From: Ruminococcus sp.
GTDB lineage: Bacteria > Bacillota > Clostridia > Lachnospirales > Lachnospiraceae
Reading direction: 5' to 3'
Length of the DNA: 52,004 bases
Assembly (NCBI GenBank): GCA_013911065.1
Contig: JACERV010000035.1
Coordinates: 1 to 52,004 of the forward strand
Every line of letters starts with the position of its first letter. The stretch's first letter is position 1. A model generated the notes under the pieces. It was not told the DNA's origin. It did not search any database and saw nothing but the letters and a program-made list of their open reading frames with translations. The position numbers were made by a program, and so were the translations under genes. Of the stretch, positions 42,102 to 51,108 are shown one piece after another.

Positions 42102-43145
42102 ATGAAAAAAACATTATATACTTTTGCTTTAAGTATAGCTGTTGCGTTAGCGTTGTTTTTGACGGGATGCAGTTTTCAAAAGGACACGCTACCGGACAAT
42201 TATGCAGTCGGAATTATCCGTACTGTTGGAAATAAGAATAGAAGTGACATATTATACTTCAATGAGAATTTAGAACAAACTGGTGTTACACACTATAAAT
42301 ATGCCACAATGGGAGGTGTTTTTTATAAGCCTGTCGTATTTGATGGCTCTTTATATGTGGTTCCTCAGGGAATGGCGAACAAAAAAGACTTAGGAATTGT
42401 TTTTCGTCAGGATTTAACGACCTTTGAGCAGGAAGAATTTACTGTGGACCAGCTTGCTATTAATGGAATCAGCGTTGACCAATCGGCTGTATATACAGTC
42501 AATACATTAAACGGAAATTCTATTATCAGCAAAGTGAATAAGAAAGATGGTTCAATTGAGACTTTAACATATGAGGGGATTTATATCCCTATTGTGTATG
42601 TTTATAATGATGTGCTATATGCTTTTTCAGAACAACACTTAGACACTAAAATTGAATCTACACTCTATTGTATCAACCCTGAAAACTTGAGTGAAATCAA
42701 CAAAATGGATATATCCCATTTGGGAACTACCATCTATTCAGTCGTTGGAATAGAAGATATGCTGTATTTTGCCCCAAAGACAACGGATAAGGACGAGCTT
42801 AACCATATTGTAGGAACCTACAATATTTCCGATGGTAAAACCGCCTCTATTGAATGCGGGGTAAGTGCACAGCATCTTCTTCAAGTTGACGATAAGTTAT
42901 ATATCACACATGGTGATGTGGTTAACGGAGAAGGGTCGACCATTTCTATATATGAAATAAATACGGGAGAAATCGCTAGTTATGACTTAGGCATGTGGCC
43001 TGGTCAAATAGCTGTATATAATGATTCTCTTTATGTTATGGGAGAAGATAAGATTGCAAAATTTGATACGCAAACAATGGCAAAACAGGCAGAGGTAAAT
43101 GTTTCATTAGATACTGGATATTATCTTTCGGGCATTTTTCCCTGA
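42102..43145 (+). CDS. Beta-propeller-like lipoprotein
   Basis: A 347-residue exported protein. It has a lipoprotein signal peptide (MKKTLYTFALSIAVALALFL) with lipobox FLTGC. The mature part is all-beta with a repeated four-strand rhythm (FDGSLYVVPQ, YNDVLYAFSE, IEDMLYFAPK, VDDKLYITHG, YNDSLYVMGE), spaced about 50 residues apart, as in a six- or seven-bladed beta propeller. No catalytic motif is seen. GAAAGGGACG precedes the ATG. A surface sensor or binding role is plausible. It converges with the acetyltransferase gene, only its stop codon separating them. Confidence 0.78.
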   Translation: MKKTLYTFALSIAVALALFLTGCSFQKDTLPDNYAVGIIRTVGNKNRSDILYFNENLEQTGVTHYKYATMGGVFYKPVVFDGSLYVVPQGMANKKDLGIVFRQDLTTFEQEEFTVDQLAINGISVDQSAVYTVNTLNGNSIISKVNKKDGSIETLTYEGIYIPIVYVYNDVLYAFSEQHLDTKIESTLYCINPENLSEINKMDISHLGTTIYSVVGIEDMLYFAPKTTDKDELNHIVGTYNISDGKTASIECGVSAQHLLQVDDKLYITHGDVVNGEGSTISIYEINTGEIASYDLGMWPGQIAVYNDSLYVMGEDKIAKFDTQTMAKQAEVNVSLDTGYYLSGIFP

Positions 43146-43727
43146 CTAAACCTCCTCTGAACTATTAATTTTTTTGATAAACTTAGCCGGAACGCCGCCC
43201 ACAACGGTGTTTGCCGGAACATCTTTTGTCACGACTGCACCTGCGGCGATGATGGCGCCGTCCCCGATGGTTACGCCTGCAAGGAGGGTTGCACCCGCGC
43301 CAATCCACACATTTTTACCAATTACAATAGGAGCGGGGTGCATCGTACTTCGTTTCTCTGGTGCAGGGTCATGGTTGAGGGTTGCCATGACTACATTATG
43401 GCCGATTAATGTGCCGTCTCCAATCCTAATGCCTCCTTGATCCTGAAACTTACAGCCTGCATTGATGAATACATTTTTTCCTATGGTAATATTTTTTCCG
43501 CAGTCCGTATAGAAAGGCGGAAACATAGCAAAGGATTCATCTACTGGCTCGCCTGTAAGCTTTTCCATCAAAGCGCAGATTTCTTCCGGTGTATGATAAG
43601 CACTGTTAAGCTCCGCCGTAATCTGCAATGCCTCCTGGCTCATTTTATGCATAAAGAGGTGGGTTTCCGATCCTCCAATGACCGGAAGCCCGCTGTTTAA
43701 ATGGTCTAAAAATTCTTTGAGATTCAT
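43146..43727 (-). CDS. Sugar O-acetyltransferase (maltose/galactoside acetyltransferase family)
   Basis: A 193-residue left-handed beta-helix enzyme of the LacA/Maa/NodL group using acetyl-CoA. The family features are [20 protein letters not shown], the catalytic His in ATLNHDP, the [17 protein letters not shown] segment and the C-terminal [13 protein letters not shown]. The ribosome site is weak. It is divergent from a LysR regulator 165 bases away, which is a likely controller. Normal length. Confidence 0.9.
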   Translation of the reverse strand: MNLKEFLDHLNSGLPVIGGSETHLFMHKMSQEALQITAELNSAYHTPEEICALMEKLTGEPVDESFAMFPPFYTDCGKNITIGKNVFINAGCKFQDQGGIRIGDGTLIGHNVVMATLNHDPAPEKRSTMHPAPIVIGKNVWIGAGATLLAGVTIGDGAIIAAGAVVTKDVPANTVVGGVPAKFIKKINSSEEV

Positions 43728-43892
43728 TGGTACACGCTCTTTTCCCGCTGGTGATCAGCGATATGATTTTTTGTTTTTATTATATAGCGGAAAAACAACG
43801 ATATCAAATACTTATAATGAATACCTTCCCATAGTTTACAAGAATACTAAAACGGTTTATGCTTATGATAAAGAAGTTAGGAGGGATGAAAG

Positions 43893-44780
43893 ATGGAACT
43901 CAGAGTTTTGCGTTATTTTTTAACAGTTGCAAGAGAAGAGAGTATTACAGGGGCAGCAAAAGCATTAAATGTTACACAGCCGACCCTTTCAAAACAATTG
44001 ATGGAATTGGAAGACGGACTAGGCAAAAAACTATTTATCCGCGGCAATCGAAGAATTACGCTCACAGAAGAAGGGATGCTGCTTCGTAAGAGGGCGCAGG
44101 AAATTATGGAGCTGGTTGATAAAACTGAATCAGAACTTGGAAATACGGATGAGGTTATCAGCGGGGATATTTATATCGGCAGTGGGGAAACAGATGCTAT
44201 GCGTATCATTGCCAGAGCAGTAAAAAGTTTGCAGGAGGAGTATCCATACATCCAATACCACTTATACAGCGGAAATGCGGCTGATGTGACAGAGCGTTTA
44301 GATAAGGGGCTGTTGGATTTCGGCGTTCTTATTGGAACTACAAATATCCAAAAATATGAGTATATGTGCCTTCCCGGGGCGGATACCTGGGGCCTGCTTA
44401 TGAGAAAAGACAGCCCTTTGGCTGATTTGGAGAGTATCAGACCGGAGAACCTATGGGATATCCCTTTGCTTTGCTCAAGGCAGGCGCTTTCAGGAAATGA
44501 ATTGTCGGGATGGCTTGGGGAGAATTCTGAAAAGCTGAATATCGTGGCAACCTATAATCTGATTTATAATGCTGCACTTATGGTAGAAGAGGGGATTGGG
44601 TATGCATTCTGTCTGGACAAGCTGGTGAACGTAGCCAATTCAAGTGGACTTTGTTTTAAGCCTTTTGAACCACGGCTGGAGGCTCCTTTGAATATTGTCT
44701 GGAAAAAATATCAAATGTTTTCTAAAGCGGCAAAAAAGTTTCTGGAAAGGCTGCAGGAGGAAATAAAAGCTGCCACATAG
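43893..44780 (+). CDS. LysR-family transcriptional regulator
   Basis: A 295-residue regulator: N-terminal winged helix (residues 1-60; MELRVLRYFLTVAREESITGAA) and C-terminal periplasmic-binding-fold effector domain from about residue 88. AGGAGG lies upstream of the ATG. It is divergent from the sugar acetyltransferase, the usual geometry for a LysR regulator and its target; IlvD/Edd dehydratase downstream is 273 bases away and could also be a target. Effector unknown. Confidence 0.92.
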   Translation: MELRVLRYFLTVAREESITGAAKALNVTQPTLSKQLMELEDGLGKKLFIRGNRRITLTEEGMLLRKRAQEIMELVDKTESELGNTDEVISGDIYIGSGETDAMRIIARAVKSLQEEYPYIQYHLYSGNAADVTERLDKGLLDFGVLIGTTNIQKYEYMCLPGADTWGLLMRKDSPLADLESIRPENLWDIPLLCSRQALSGNELSGWLGENSEKLNIVATYNLIYNAALMVEEGIGYAFCLDKLVNVANSSGLCFKPFEPRLEAPLNIVWKKYQMFSKAAKKFLERLQEEIKAAT

Positions 44781-45053
44781 AATGATTATTGTTGCTTAAC
44801 CTCTATCACTGGACAATACATATGACTTGTTTTAGTCTGGAAAATTTCTTTTATATAAAGAAAAGTAATGATGCTGATTAGAAAAACTTAATTTACATCT
44901 TGTTTTAGAAACATTTTAGAGGTATTAGGAAAACTGAAGGCTTCCATTAATAAGACTGTATGTTGTTAAATTAAAAACTATCTTATCATGTACATATATG
45001 ACAAATATTTGTCAAAGAAATCTTAGAAAAAGGAAAGACAGGAGGTAAAGGTA
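44781..45053. other. Intergenic region before the dehydratase gene
   Basis: A 273-base A+T-rich gap. I see no gene, T-box, hairpin terminator or convincing promoter hexamers; TATCTTATCATGTACATATATG near 44980 could hide a -10. AGGAGG at its end serves the dehydratase. Confidence 0.4.
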
Positions 45054-46724
45054 ATGGGAAAAGAATTTTGGAACGGAACAGAAGCAGCGCACCGCCGGGT
45101 AATGATGAAGGCTGCCGGGTATTCGGATGAGGATATCAGAAGGAAACCGCATATAGGGGTTCCCAATTCTTATATGGCAGGATCTCCGGGCTCAGCACAT
45201 CTGCGCCAAATTGCAGAAGCAGTAAAAGAAGGTATTTGGGCAGCGGGAGGCATACCGGTTGAATTTGGCATACCGGCCACCTGTGGTAATGTAGCAAATG
45301 GGGCTGAAGAATTAAAGTATGAGCAGGTGGGAAGAGATATTGTAGCCATGTCGGTAGAATTTGTAACCCGGGTACATAATTTTGACGGATTAGCAATGGT
45401 TGCATCCTGTGACAATATTATTGCAGGCTGTTACCTGGCAGCAATGCGTCTGGATGTTCCTTCTATGGTTATAACCGGTGGGGCAATGCAGGCAGGCCAG
45501 CACTGTGGTAAAACTGTAGTCGAAGCAGATTTGGATGCAGCCCGTTTTTCCGGTGCATCAGAAGAGGAACTGATGGAAATGGAAGATAATGTATGCCCGT
45601 CATTTGGGGCCTGTCCATCTATGGGAACTGCAAATACCATGCAAATGCTTGGGGAGGTATTGAACTTAGTAATTCCCGGAACTGCGACGATTCCGGCATC
45701 CGATAATGCAAAGCTTAGAAAAGCGAGAGAGGCTGGCGCATATGCGGTAGAATTGGCAAGAGCAGGACGTAAACCCTCTGATATTATTACAAAAGAAATA
45801 TTGATGAATTCCATCATGTTTGATATGGCAGTGGCAGGCTCTACAAATGCAGTTCTGCATATCTTATCTTATGCGTATGAACTGGGGATTAAACTTACGC
45901 TGGAAGACTTTGAAACCTATGCAAAAGAAATTCCATGTATTAATGCAGTTGTGCCAAGCGGTCCGTATACTGTAGTCGATTTCCATTATGCAGGCGGAGT
46001 GATGAATGTTATGAAGATGCTGGAGAGCAAGCTGTTTACAAATGCACCGACTATTTATGGCAATACCTGGGCTGAAGTGCTGGAAAAGGTTACACCACAG
46101 GAAAATGAGGTAATCCATTCACTGGAAAGGCCGCTTTTCAATGAACCGGGGCTGAAGATCTTGCGTGGAAATATTTCACCGAACGGAGCAATTGTCCGGC
46201 CTACCGCAGTGTATGATGAAGTGAAATACATGAAGGGAAAAGCAAAGGTATTTGAAGGTGACCGGGATGCCTTTGATGCAATTGTTGCAGGAAACATTGT
46301 TCCGGGAGATATTATCGTTATCAGATATGAAGGGTGTAAAGGTGCTCCCGGCATGAAAGAACTGATGCTCAGTATTGATGCTCTGATCGGACTGGGATTG
46401 CATAAAAGTGTGGGGCTGATTAGTGATGCAAGATTTTCTGGATTCAACTACGGGGCTATCATTGGGCATGTTTCTCCGGAAGCATATGACGGAGGAACGA
46501 TTGCGTTAGTGGAAAACGGTGATGAAATTGTAATTGATATTCCGAATGGTGAAGTATCCCTGCTTGTTTCAGATCGGGAATTAGAAGAAAGAAAAGCAAA
46601 ATGGATATGTCCTCCCCTTAAAGAAGAAAAAGGCTGCCTGAACATTTATGCTAAAATGTGCCGCCCGGCAGAGGAAGGCGGAGCAATGCAGCCATGGGGC
46701 TTAGATGCGAAGTTTAAGAAGTAG
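45054..46724 (+). CDS. IlvD/Edd-family dehydratase
   Basis: A 556-residue dehydratase of the dihydroxy-acid / 6-phosphogluconate family, iron-sulfur dependent. Three Cys in the expected cluster positions are visible: GIPATCGNVANG, VASCDNIIAGC and FGACPSMGTANTM; the C-terminal SDARFSGFNYGAIIGHVSPEA is the family end motif. In classical IlvD the surroundings read CDGIAMGHxGM and GxCGGMYTANTM, so this member is divergent (GNVANG, ACPSMG) and may use a sugar acid rather than the valine-pathway substrate. AGGAGG precedes the ATG. No other ilv gene lies nearby, which also argues against assigning ilvD. Confidence 0.88.
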   Translation: MGKEFWNGTEAAHRRVMMKAAGYSDEDIRRKPHIGVPNSYMAGSPGSAHLRQIAEAVKEGIWAAGGIPVEFGIPATCGNVANGAEELKYEQVGRDIVAMSVEFVTRVHNFDGLAMVASCDNIIAGCYLAAMRLDVPSMVITGGAMQAGQHCGKTVVEADLDAARFSGASEEELMEMEDNVCPSFGACPSMGTANTMQMLGEVLNLVIPGTATIPASDNAKLRKAREAGAYAVELARAGRKPSDIITKEILMNSIMFDMAVAGSTNAVLHILSYAYELGIKLTLEDFETYAKEIPCINAVVPSGPYTVVDFHYAGGVMNVMKMLESKLFTNAPTIYGNTWAEVLEKVTPQENEVIHSLERPLFNEPGLKILRGNISPNGAIVRPTAVYDEVKYMKGKAKVFEGDRDAFDAIVAGNIVPGDIIVIRYEGCKGAPGMKELMLSIDALIGLGLHKSVGLISDARFSGFNYGAIIGHVSPEAYDGGTIALVENGDEIVIDIPNGEVSLLVSDRELEERKAKWICPPLKEEKGCLNIYAKMCRPAEEGGAMQPWGLDAKFKK

Positions 46725-46763
46725 AAGTGGAATACAGGGCAGCTTTGAATAAAATGATTGGGG

Positions 46764-46804
46764 TAACCAACATTATATGTGTTGTATATACTATATTAGA
46801 ACAA
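46764..46804 (+). promoter_or_regulatory. Conserved upstream block of collagen-like gene 1
   Basis: These 41 bases match 51039-51079, upstream of the second collagen-like gene, at 35 positions. They contain TAACCAA and a GTATATACTATATTAG core, and end 25 bases before the start codon. The core TATACTATA fits the spore-specific sigma-K -10 pattern (nATAnnnTA) loosely; a sigma-A reading (TATACT) is also possible. Confidence 0.5.
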
Positions 46805-46829
46805 AATTATAGTAAAAGGAGCAAAAAGC

Positions 46830-48575
46830 ATGAAAAATAATGAAAATATAGAACAACAAAGCTGTTTTCCAGGACAAAACTGCAATATGTGCGGCTGTCG
46901 TCCGTGCCGCTGTCGTCCAAGACCTATATGCCCCACCGGTCCCACCGGGCCAACTGGTCCGACAGGTCCGGCGGGAGGTCCGACAGGTCCGACAGGCCCA
47001 ACAGGCCCGACGGGCCCTACAGGTGCAACCGGAGCAACGGGAGCAACTGGTCCAACGGGAGCAACTGGCCCAATCGGAGCAACCGGCCCAATCGGCCCAA
47101 CTGGCGCTAATGGAGTAACTGGACCGACAGGTCCGGCGGGTCCTACTGGTCCTGTAGGTCCTACAGGTGCTGGCGGAGCAACCGGGGCAACTGGCCCAAC
47201 CGGAGCCAATGGAGCGACAGGCCCTACTGGTCCTATAGGTCCTACAGGTGCTGGCGGAGCAACGGGAGCAACCGGTCCAACAGGAGCCGATGGAGCAACC
47301 GGTCCAACAGGAGCAACAGGAGCCGATGGAGCAACCGGCGCGACAGGAGCAACCGGTCCAACAGGAGCCGACGGAGTAACGGGAGCAACAGGCGCAACGG
47401 GAGCAACCGGTCCGACAGGAGCAACCGGGCCTACTGGTCCTACAGGCGTTGTAGAACCGGGAACAGCACTCTTTAATGTGATTGGCCCAATTGGTTCGGC
47501 AACAGTAGGGTTAGGTGAGAACTTAACATTCCAGTCCTCTACGCTGGACATTGTGGTAACACCGGGGTCTGCAACTGTTACAATAGAGGATACAACTCCA
47601 ACTGGTCCTACTGGCGCTACAGGTCCCACCGGCGCGACAGGAGCAACGGGAGCAGACGGAGCAACTGGCCCGACAGGAGCAACAGGAGCAGACGGAGCAA
47701 CCGGCCCGACAGGAGCAACAGGAGCAGATGGAGCAACTGGCCCGACAGGAGCAACAGGAGCAGACGGAGCAACTGGCCCGACAGGAGCAACAGGAGCAAC
47801 AGGAGCAGACGGAGCAACTGGCCCGACAGGAGCAACAGGAGCAGACGGAGCAACTGGCCCGACAGGAGCAACAGGAGCAGACGGAGCAACTGGCCCGACA
47901 GGAGCAACAGGAGCAGACGGAGCAACCGGCCCGACAGGAGCAACGGGAGCCGATGGAGCAACTGGCCCGACAGGAGCAACGGGAGCCGATGGAGCAACTG
48001 GCCCGACAGGAGCAACAGGAGCAACAGGAGCAACAGGGGCAACAGGAGTAACTGGAGCAGGAGCAATTATCCCATTTGCTTCCGGCTTACCCATTGCACC
48101 TACCTCCATTGCATTGGGGCTTGCTGGTTTACCAGGCATTCTCTCTTTTGGCACCAGTACTACCTTGCCAACCGTTCTGGGAGCTACCATTGATCTGACC
48201 GGCGCAGCTGGAACACTGGCAAATATGGCATTTTCTGTACCAAGAGATGGAGCAATTACAGATATCGCAGCATATTTCAGCGTTGTATTGGGGCTCAGCT
48301 TAGTGGGTACAGACCTGACCGTTAGCGCTCAGCTTTACCAATCAACTACCCCCGATAATACTTTTACACCTGTCGCAGGAACTGAAGTTACCCTTGCACC
48401 AGATTTTACTGGAGTCATCAGTATTGGAGATATAGCCTCTGGTACCCTTTCCGGCTTAAATATTCCGGTAACGGCAGGAACAAGACTTCTAATGGTGTTT
48501 ACTTTGACTGCTGAGGGTCTTTCACTTCTCAATACGTTGACGGGTTACGCCAGCGCAGGAATCAACATTGTTTAA
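46830..48575 (+). CDS. BclA-like collagen-repeat spore-surface protein
   Basis: A 581-residue modular protein. Residues 1-33 form a Cys-rich N-terminal region ([18 protein letters not shown]) without a signal peptide. Then comes a first collagen-like region of G-x-T/P triplets (to about residue 205), a 50-residue beta-type insert from [18 protein letters not shown] to TVTIEDTTP, a second collagen-like region built on a 12-residue unit [12 protein letters not shown], and a C-terminal BclA-like globular domain (about residues 410-581; [14 protein letters not shown], ending [10 protein letters not shown]) that should trimerise. Such proteins form hair-like filaments on exosporia and are glycosylated on Thr. 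AAAAGGAG precedes the ATG. A paralogue with the same modules lies 4 kb downstream. Confidence 0.92.
   Translation: MKNNENIEQQSCFPGQNCNMCGCRPCRCRPRPICPTGPTGPTGPTGPAGGPTGPTGPTGPTGPTGATGATGATGPTGATGPIGATGPIGPTGANGVTGPTGPAGPTGPVGPTGAGGATGATGPTGANGATGPTGPIGPTGAGGATGATGPTGADGATGPTGATGADGATGATGATGPTGADGVTGATGATGATGPTGATGPTGPTGVVEPGTALFNVIGPIGSATVGLGENLTFQSSTLDIVVTPGSATVTIEDTTPTGPTGATGPTGATGATGADGATGPTGATGADGATGPTGATGADGATGPTGATGADGATGPTGATGATGADGATGPTGATGADGATGPTGATGADGATGPTGATGADGATGPTGATGADGATGPTGATGADGATGPTGATGATGATGATGVTGAGAIIPFASGLPIAPTSIALGLAGLPGILSFGTSTTLPTVLGATIDLTGAAGTLANMAFSVPRDGAITDIAAYFSVVLGLSLVGTDLTVSAQLYQSTTPDNTFTPVAGTEVTLAPDFTGVISIGDIASGTLSGLNIPVTAGTRLLMVFTLTAEGLSLLNTLTGYASAGINIV
47636..48030 (+). 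repeat. 36-bp tandem repeats encoding collagen-like triplets
   Basis: About ten near-identical 36-base units (core GGAGCAACTGGCCCGACAGG) encode [12 protein letters not shown]. One unit is extended by nine bases. Such repeats are prone to slip by whole units, so protein length is likely to vary among strains without frame loss. Confidence 0.85.
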
Positions 48576-48621
48576 TTAAAAATATTTCTGCAAAATTATG
48601 TAGGGCTGTTTTGGTAGTGAG

Positions 48622-48652
48622 TAAGAACCCTCCACTTAGTGGAGGGTTCTTA
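48622..48652 (+). terminator. Hairpin after collagen-like gene 1
   Basis: TAAGAACCCTCCAC and its complement form a perfect 14-bp stem with a 3-base loop, 46 bases after the stop. No T tract follows (TGGTATAAAA), so efficiency is uncertain. Confidence 0.6.
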
Positions 48653-48683
48653 TGGTATAAAAGATATTAATACTTACTCTTTG

Positions 48684-49236
48684 TATGGATACTTAGAAAT
48701 AGGAGCAGCTCAGAAGGTATTCGGATTCTTAATTCCTTTTGCCACTGGTTATGTAAATGCTACTCCTGCAACAAATGCCAGCGGCGTATCAACCATCATA
48801 GCTACAACAGGTTTCGGTATCTGCGACTGCAATAGCCTTGAGCAGTCCAACAACCTTTTCCATCAATGTGGCAGATGGTTATTATACCTTTACAATGCCT
48901 GCAGATGGAACACTAACGGCTATCTATGCCAATTTTGCTACCGTGGCAGCATTTACACCTACTAGTACAATAACATTATATGTAGCCATCGCAACTGCGC
49001 CTTCCGGTAGCATTAATTATGTGATTGATACTAGCTCCATTACGCAGGCATCACAACCATTTTTGGAGGGAACTGCCTATCCTATTTATACACCAAGATC
49101 GGGATTCTCAACAGGGCTGAATATAGCATTATCTGCCGGAGATCAGGTCTCTATTGTATTAGGATTTACAACCAGCGGCGGTACTCAGGCTCAAAGCTTA
49201 CCATTTTTTTATTCAGGAGGACTATTGATAAATTAA
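48684..49236 (+). pseudogene. BclA-type C-terminal domain fragment with a frameshift
   Basis: The first part (KVFGFLIPFATGYVNATPAT) resembles the start of the globular domain of collagen-like gene 1. Near 48810 the frame changes: removing one G of GG at 48810-48811 joins it to VSVSATAIALSSPTTFSINV and then to GYYTFTMPADGTLTAIYAN, through to the stop at 49236. The Cys-rich head and collagen repeats are absent. It is therefore the tail of a third collagen-like gene, cut at the 5' end and frameshifted. The distal part (48838-49236, 132 codons) is open but has no convincing start. Confidence 0.72.
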
Positions 49237-49388
49237 TACTGCGAGAATCTTATTCCATGGGGATAAGGAAATACCAAAATAAAATATAAGCGGTCACATT
49301 ACACAGGATACTGTCCGTGAGGGCAAAATGGCGGTATTTCTGTGTATAAAAGGTGATTCAGAATTAGATGTGTACCAGCTGGGTTCAA

Positions 49389-49560
49389 TCAAATTAAATC
49401 TAGTTTTTGCATGGCTCTCGTGAAGGCAATATAAAAGGCTTCGGTCTAGTTGTATTTTATAGAAACCGTTGAAGATATCAGGGCGATTACGTGATTAAAT
49501 TCCAGCCCTTTCAACATGTGTATAGTGTGTATAGAAGTAATAATGATGTCTACTTGAAAT
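49389..49560 (-). pseudogene. UvrD/HelD-type helicase, tiny C-terminal remnant
   Basis: On the minus strand a short run reads TSIHTIHMLKGLEFNHVI, matching superfamily 1 helicase motif V (TIHxAKGLEFDxVI), and after a stop codon continues FYIAFTRAMQKLDLI, matching motif VI (LLYVAxTRAxxxL). About 40 residues of normal sequence are missing or altered between them and there is an in-frame TAG. This is the only recognisable content of the 575-base gap 49237-49811; the remainder shows nothing convincing. Confidence 0.55.
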
Positions 49561-49811
49561 TCACTGCGTCAAAAGTTCAATAGGAATTAGTTTTGGGTTT
49601 TTAAACTTCTCTATTAAGTATTATATTGCTGAATTATATTGGGGCAGGGCGTTGTAGCGAATGCGGTAAAGGAAGTATTTGATTATGTGTTATTGAAAAA
49701 AACTTATTTTGTAATATAATCATAATTAAAGAGTAAATTTAAATACAAGTTTTTGAGCGGTAAGCGGCACGAACTGGTGATTTAATAAAAACGAAAAGGG
49801 GTATAGGGATC

Positions 49812-50900
49812 ATGTTAAACTTGAATAATTTTATGAATAGTGGAATAAAAAATATTTCGGATACTGCCGGACGATTTTATTTTGGAAATGGGCGGGGGCA
49901 GTCATTCATGCTGCATATGGTCTCTGCTTTGCGTAAAAGTGCAAAGATAAGAGCACGGCATGAACAGAATGGTACGCATATCCCGCCTTTCTTGATTGCG
50001 AGCATAGCAACAGATTGTAATTTGCGGTGCGCAGGTTGCTATGCATGGGCTAACGGCGGCTGCGGTGGTGAACGGGTACAAGAACAGCTGACTGCCGGTG
50101 ATTGGCGTCGGGTGTTTCAAGAGGCGTCTGACATCGGAATATCGTTTATTCTTATAGCTGGTGGTGAACCGCTTTTGCGGCATGACGTTATTCAATTGGC
50201 AGCCGAGTTTGAACATATCATTTTCCCGATATTTACAAACGGAACTATGATAGACGAGTATTATCTCAATCTTTTTGATAAGCACCGCAATCTTATCCCG
50301 GTACTTAGTATTGAAGGTGATGCTGAAAAAACAGATGCCAGGCGAGGTGCCGGTGTGTCAAAAAAGATAGGGCAAGCTACTGAATGTCTCAAAGAACGTA
50401 ATATCCTTTTTGGAGTTTCCATAACAGTGACAACGAAAAATCAAAATGATGTAACAGAATCGAGCTTTGTTGAAACTCTGCGGGAAAATGGGTGCGGCCT
50501 TGTTTTCTATATTGAATATGTCCCAGTGGAAAAAAATACAGATCATTTGATTTTAGATGAAAATAACTTGTGCATCCTTAAAGCGCGGATTGATAGCCTT
50601 CGCCGGAATAAGAAAAACAAAGATATAATCATTCGGTCTTTCCCTGGTGATGAGGAAGCAATGGGTGGGTGTTTGGCTGCCGGACGTGGTTTTTTTCACA
50701 TTAATGCCACAGGTGGAGCTGAGCCTTGTCCATTTTCTCCTTATTCGGAGATGAACTTGAAGGAGCAGTCGCTTTTGAACGTATTGCAATCTTCATTTTT
50801 TGAAAAGGTACGTGAAATAAGCGCAGCAGAAGCCTTAAACCATAAAGGCGGCTGTACATTATTTCAATATGAAAATGCGGTAAAAGAAGCAATTATATAA
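49812..50900 (+). CDS. Radical SAM enzyme of unknown function
   Basis: A 362-residue radical S-adenosylmethionine protein. The cluster motif is CNLRCAGCYAW at about residues 74-82, followed by the SAM-binding LIAGGEPLLRHD and the strand motifs IFTNGTMID and LSIEGDAEKTDARRG. A C-terminal segment with CLAAGRGFFHINATGGAEPCPFSP and a final Cys (KGGCTLF) resembles a SPASM-like auxiliary cluster region. Family members modify peptides or small molecules. Four Cys-rich positions (YAWANGGCGG) follow the main motif. It lies between spore-surface genes, has its own ribosome site (AAAAGGGG, AGGG) and a strong terminator. No precursor peptide gene is obvious. Confidence 0.85.
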   Translation: MLNLNNFMNSGIKNISDTAGRFYFGNGRGQSFMLHMVSALRKSAKIRARHEQNGTHIPPFLIASIATDCNLRCAGCYAWANGGCGGERVQEQLTAGDWRRVFQEASDIGISFILIAGGEPLLRHDVIQLAAEFEHIIFPIFTNGTMIDEYYLNLFDKHRNLIPVLSIEGDAEKTDARRGAGVSKKIGQATECLKERNILFGVSITVTTKNQNDVTESSFVETLRENGCGLVFYIEYVPVEKNTDHLILDENNLCILKARIDSLRRNKKNKDIIIRSFPGDEEAMGGCLAAGRGFFHINATGGAEPCPFSPYSEMNLKEQSLLNVLQSSFFEKVREISAAEALNHKGGCTLFQYENAVKEAII

Positions 50901-50966
50901 ACCTCTTTTATTCTGTTACATACAAAATAGTAATTTGAATCTTTTAAATTCAATAATTTACATTTG

Positions 50967-50996
50967 AAAACAAGTGCGGTTTGCACTTGTTTTTTT
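50967..50996 (+). terminator. Terminator of the radical SAM gene
   Basis: AAAACAAGTGC and GCACTTGTTTT form an 11-bp stem with a 5-base loop, continuing in a run of T. Confidence 0.9.
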
Positions 50997-51038
50997 CGGA
51001 ATCTTTCCTTCTAAAACTTAGAACAAAAACTAAAAAAA

Positions 51039-51079
51039 TAACCAATAGTATATGCGCTGTATATATTATATTAGAATAA
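51039..51079 (+). promoter_or_regulatory. Conserved upstream block of collagen-like gene 2
   Basis: It matches the block at 46764-46804 at 35 of 41 positions, including TAACCAA, TATATG and TGTATATA-TATATTAGAA, and ends 29 bases before the start codon. Conservation outside the coding region suggests shared regulation or recent duplication. Confidence 0.5.
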
Positions 51080-51108
51080 GGTTAGTTTTAGTTGAAGGAG
51101 TCATAAGA

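Noticed and set aside
44781-45053. Possible T-box or leucine leader before the IlvD/Edd gene
   Set aside because: No GGTGGAACC-type sequence, terminator or leader peptide with Leu/Val/Ile codons is seen.
47636-48030. Regular short repeats resembling a CRISPR array
   Set aside because: The repeats are contiguous, without unique spacers, and encode collagen triplets in frame. No cas gene is present.
46796-48190. A 464-codon open frame on the minus strand opposite collagen-like gene 1, rich in Pro-Val and Pro-Ala
   Set aside because: It is the antisense shadow of the 36-base repeats: repeats of length divisible by three keep other frames open. The plus-strand frame has a ribosome site, Cys-rich head and known C-domain.
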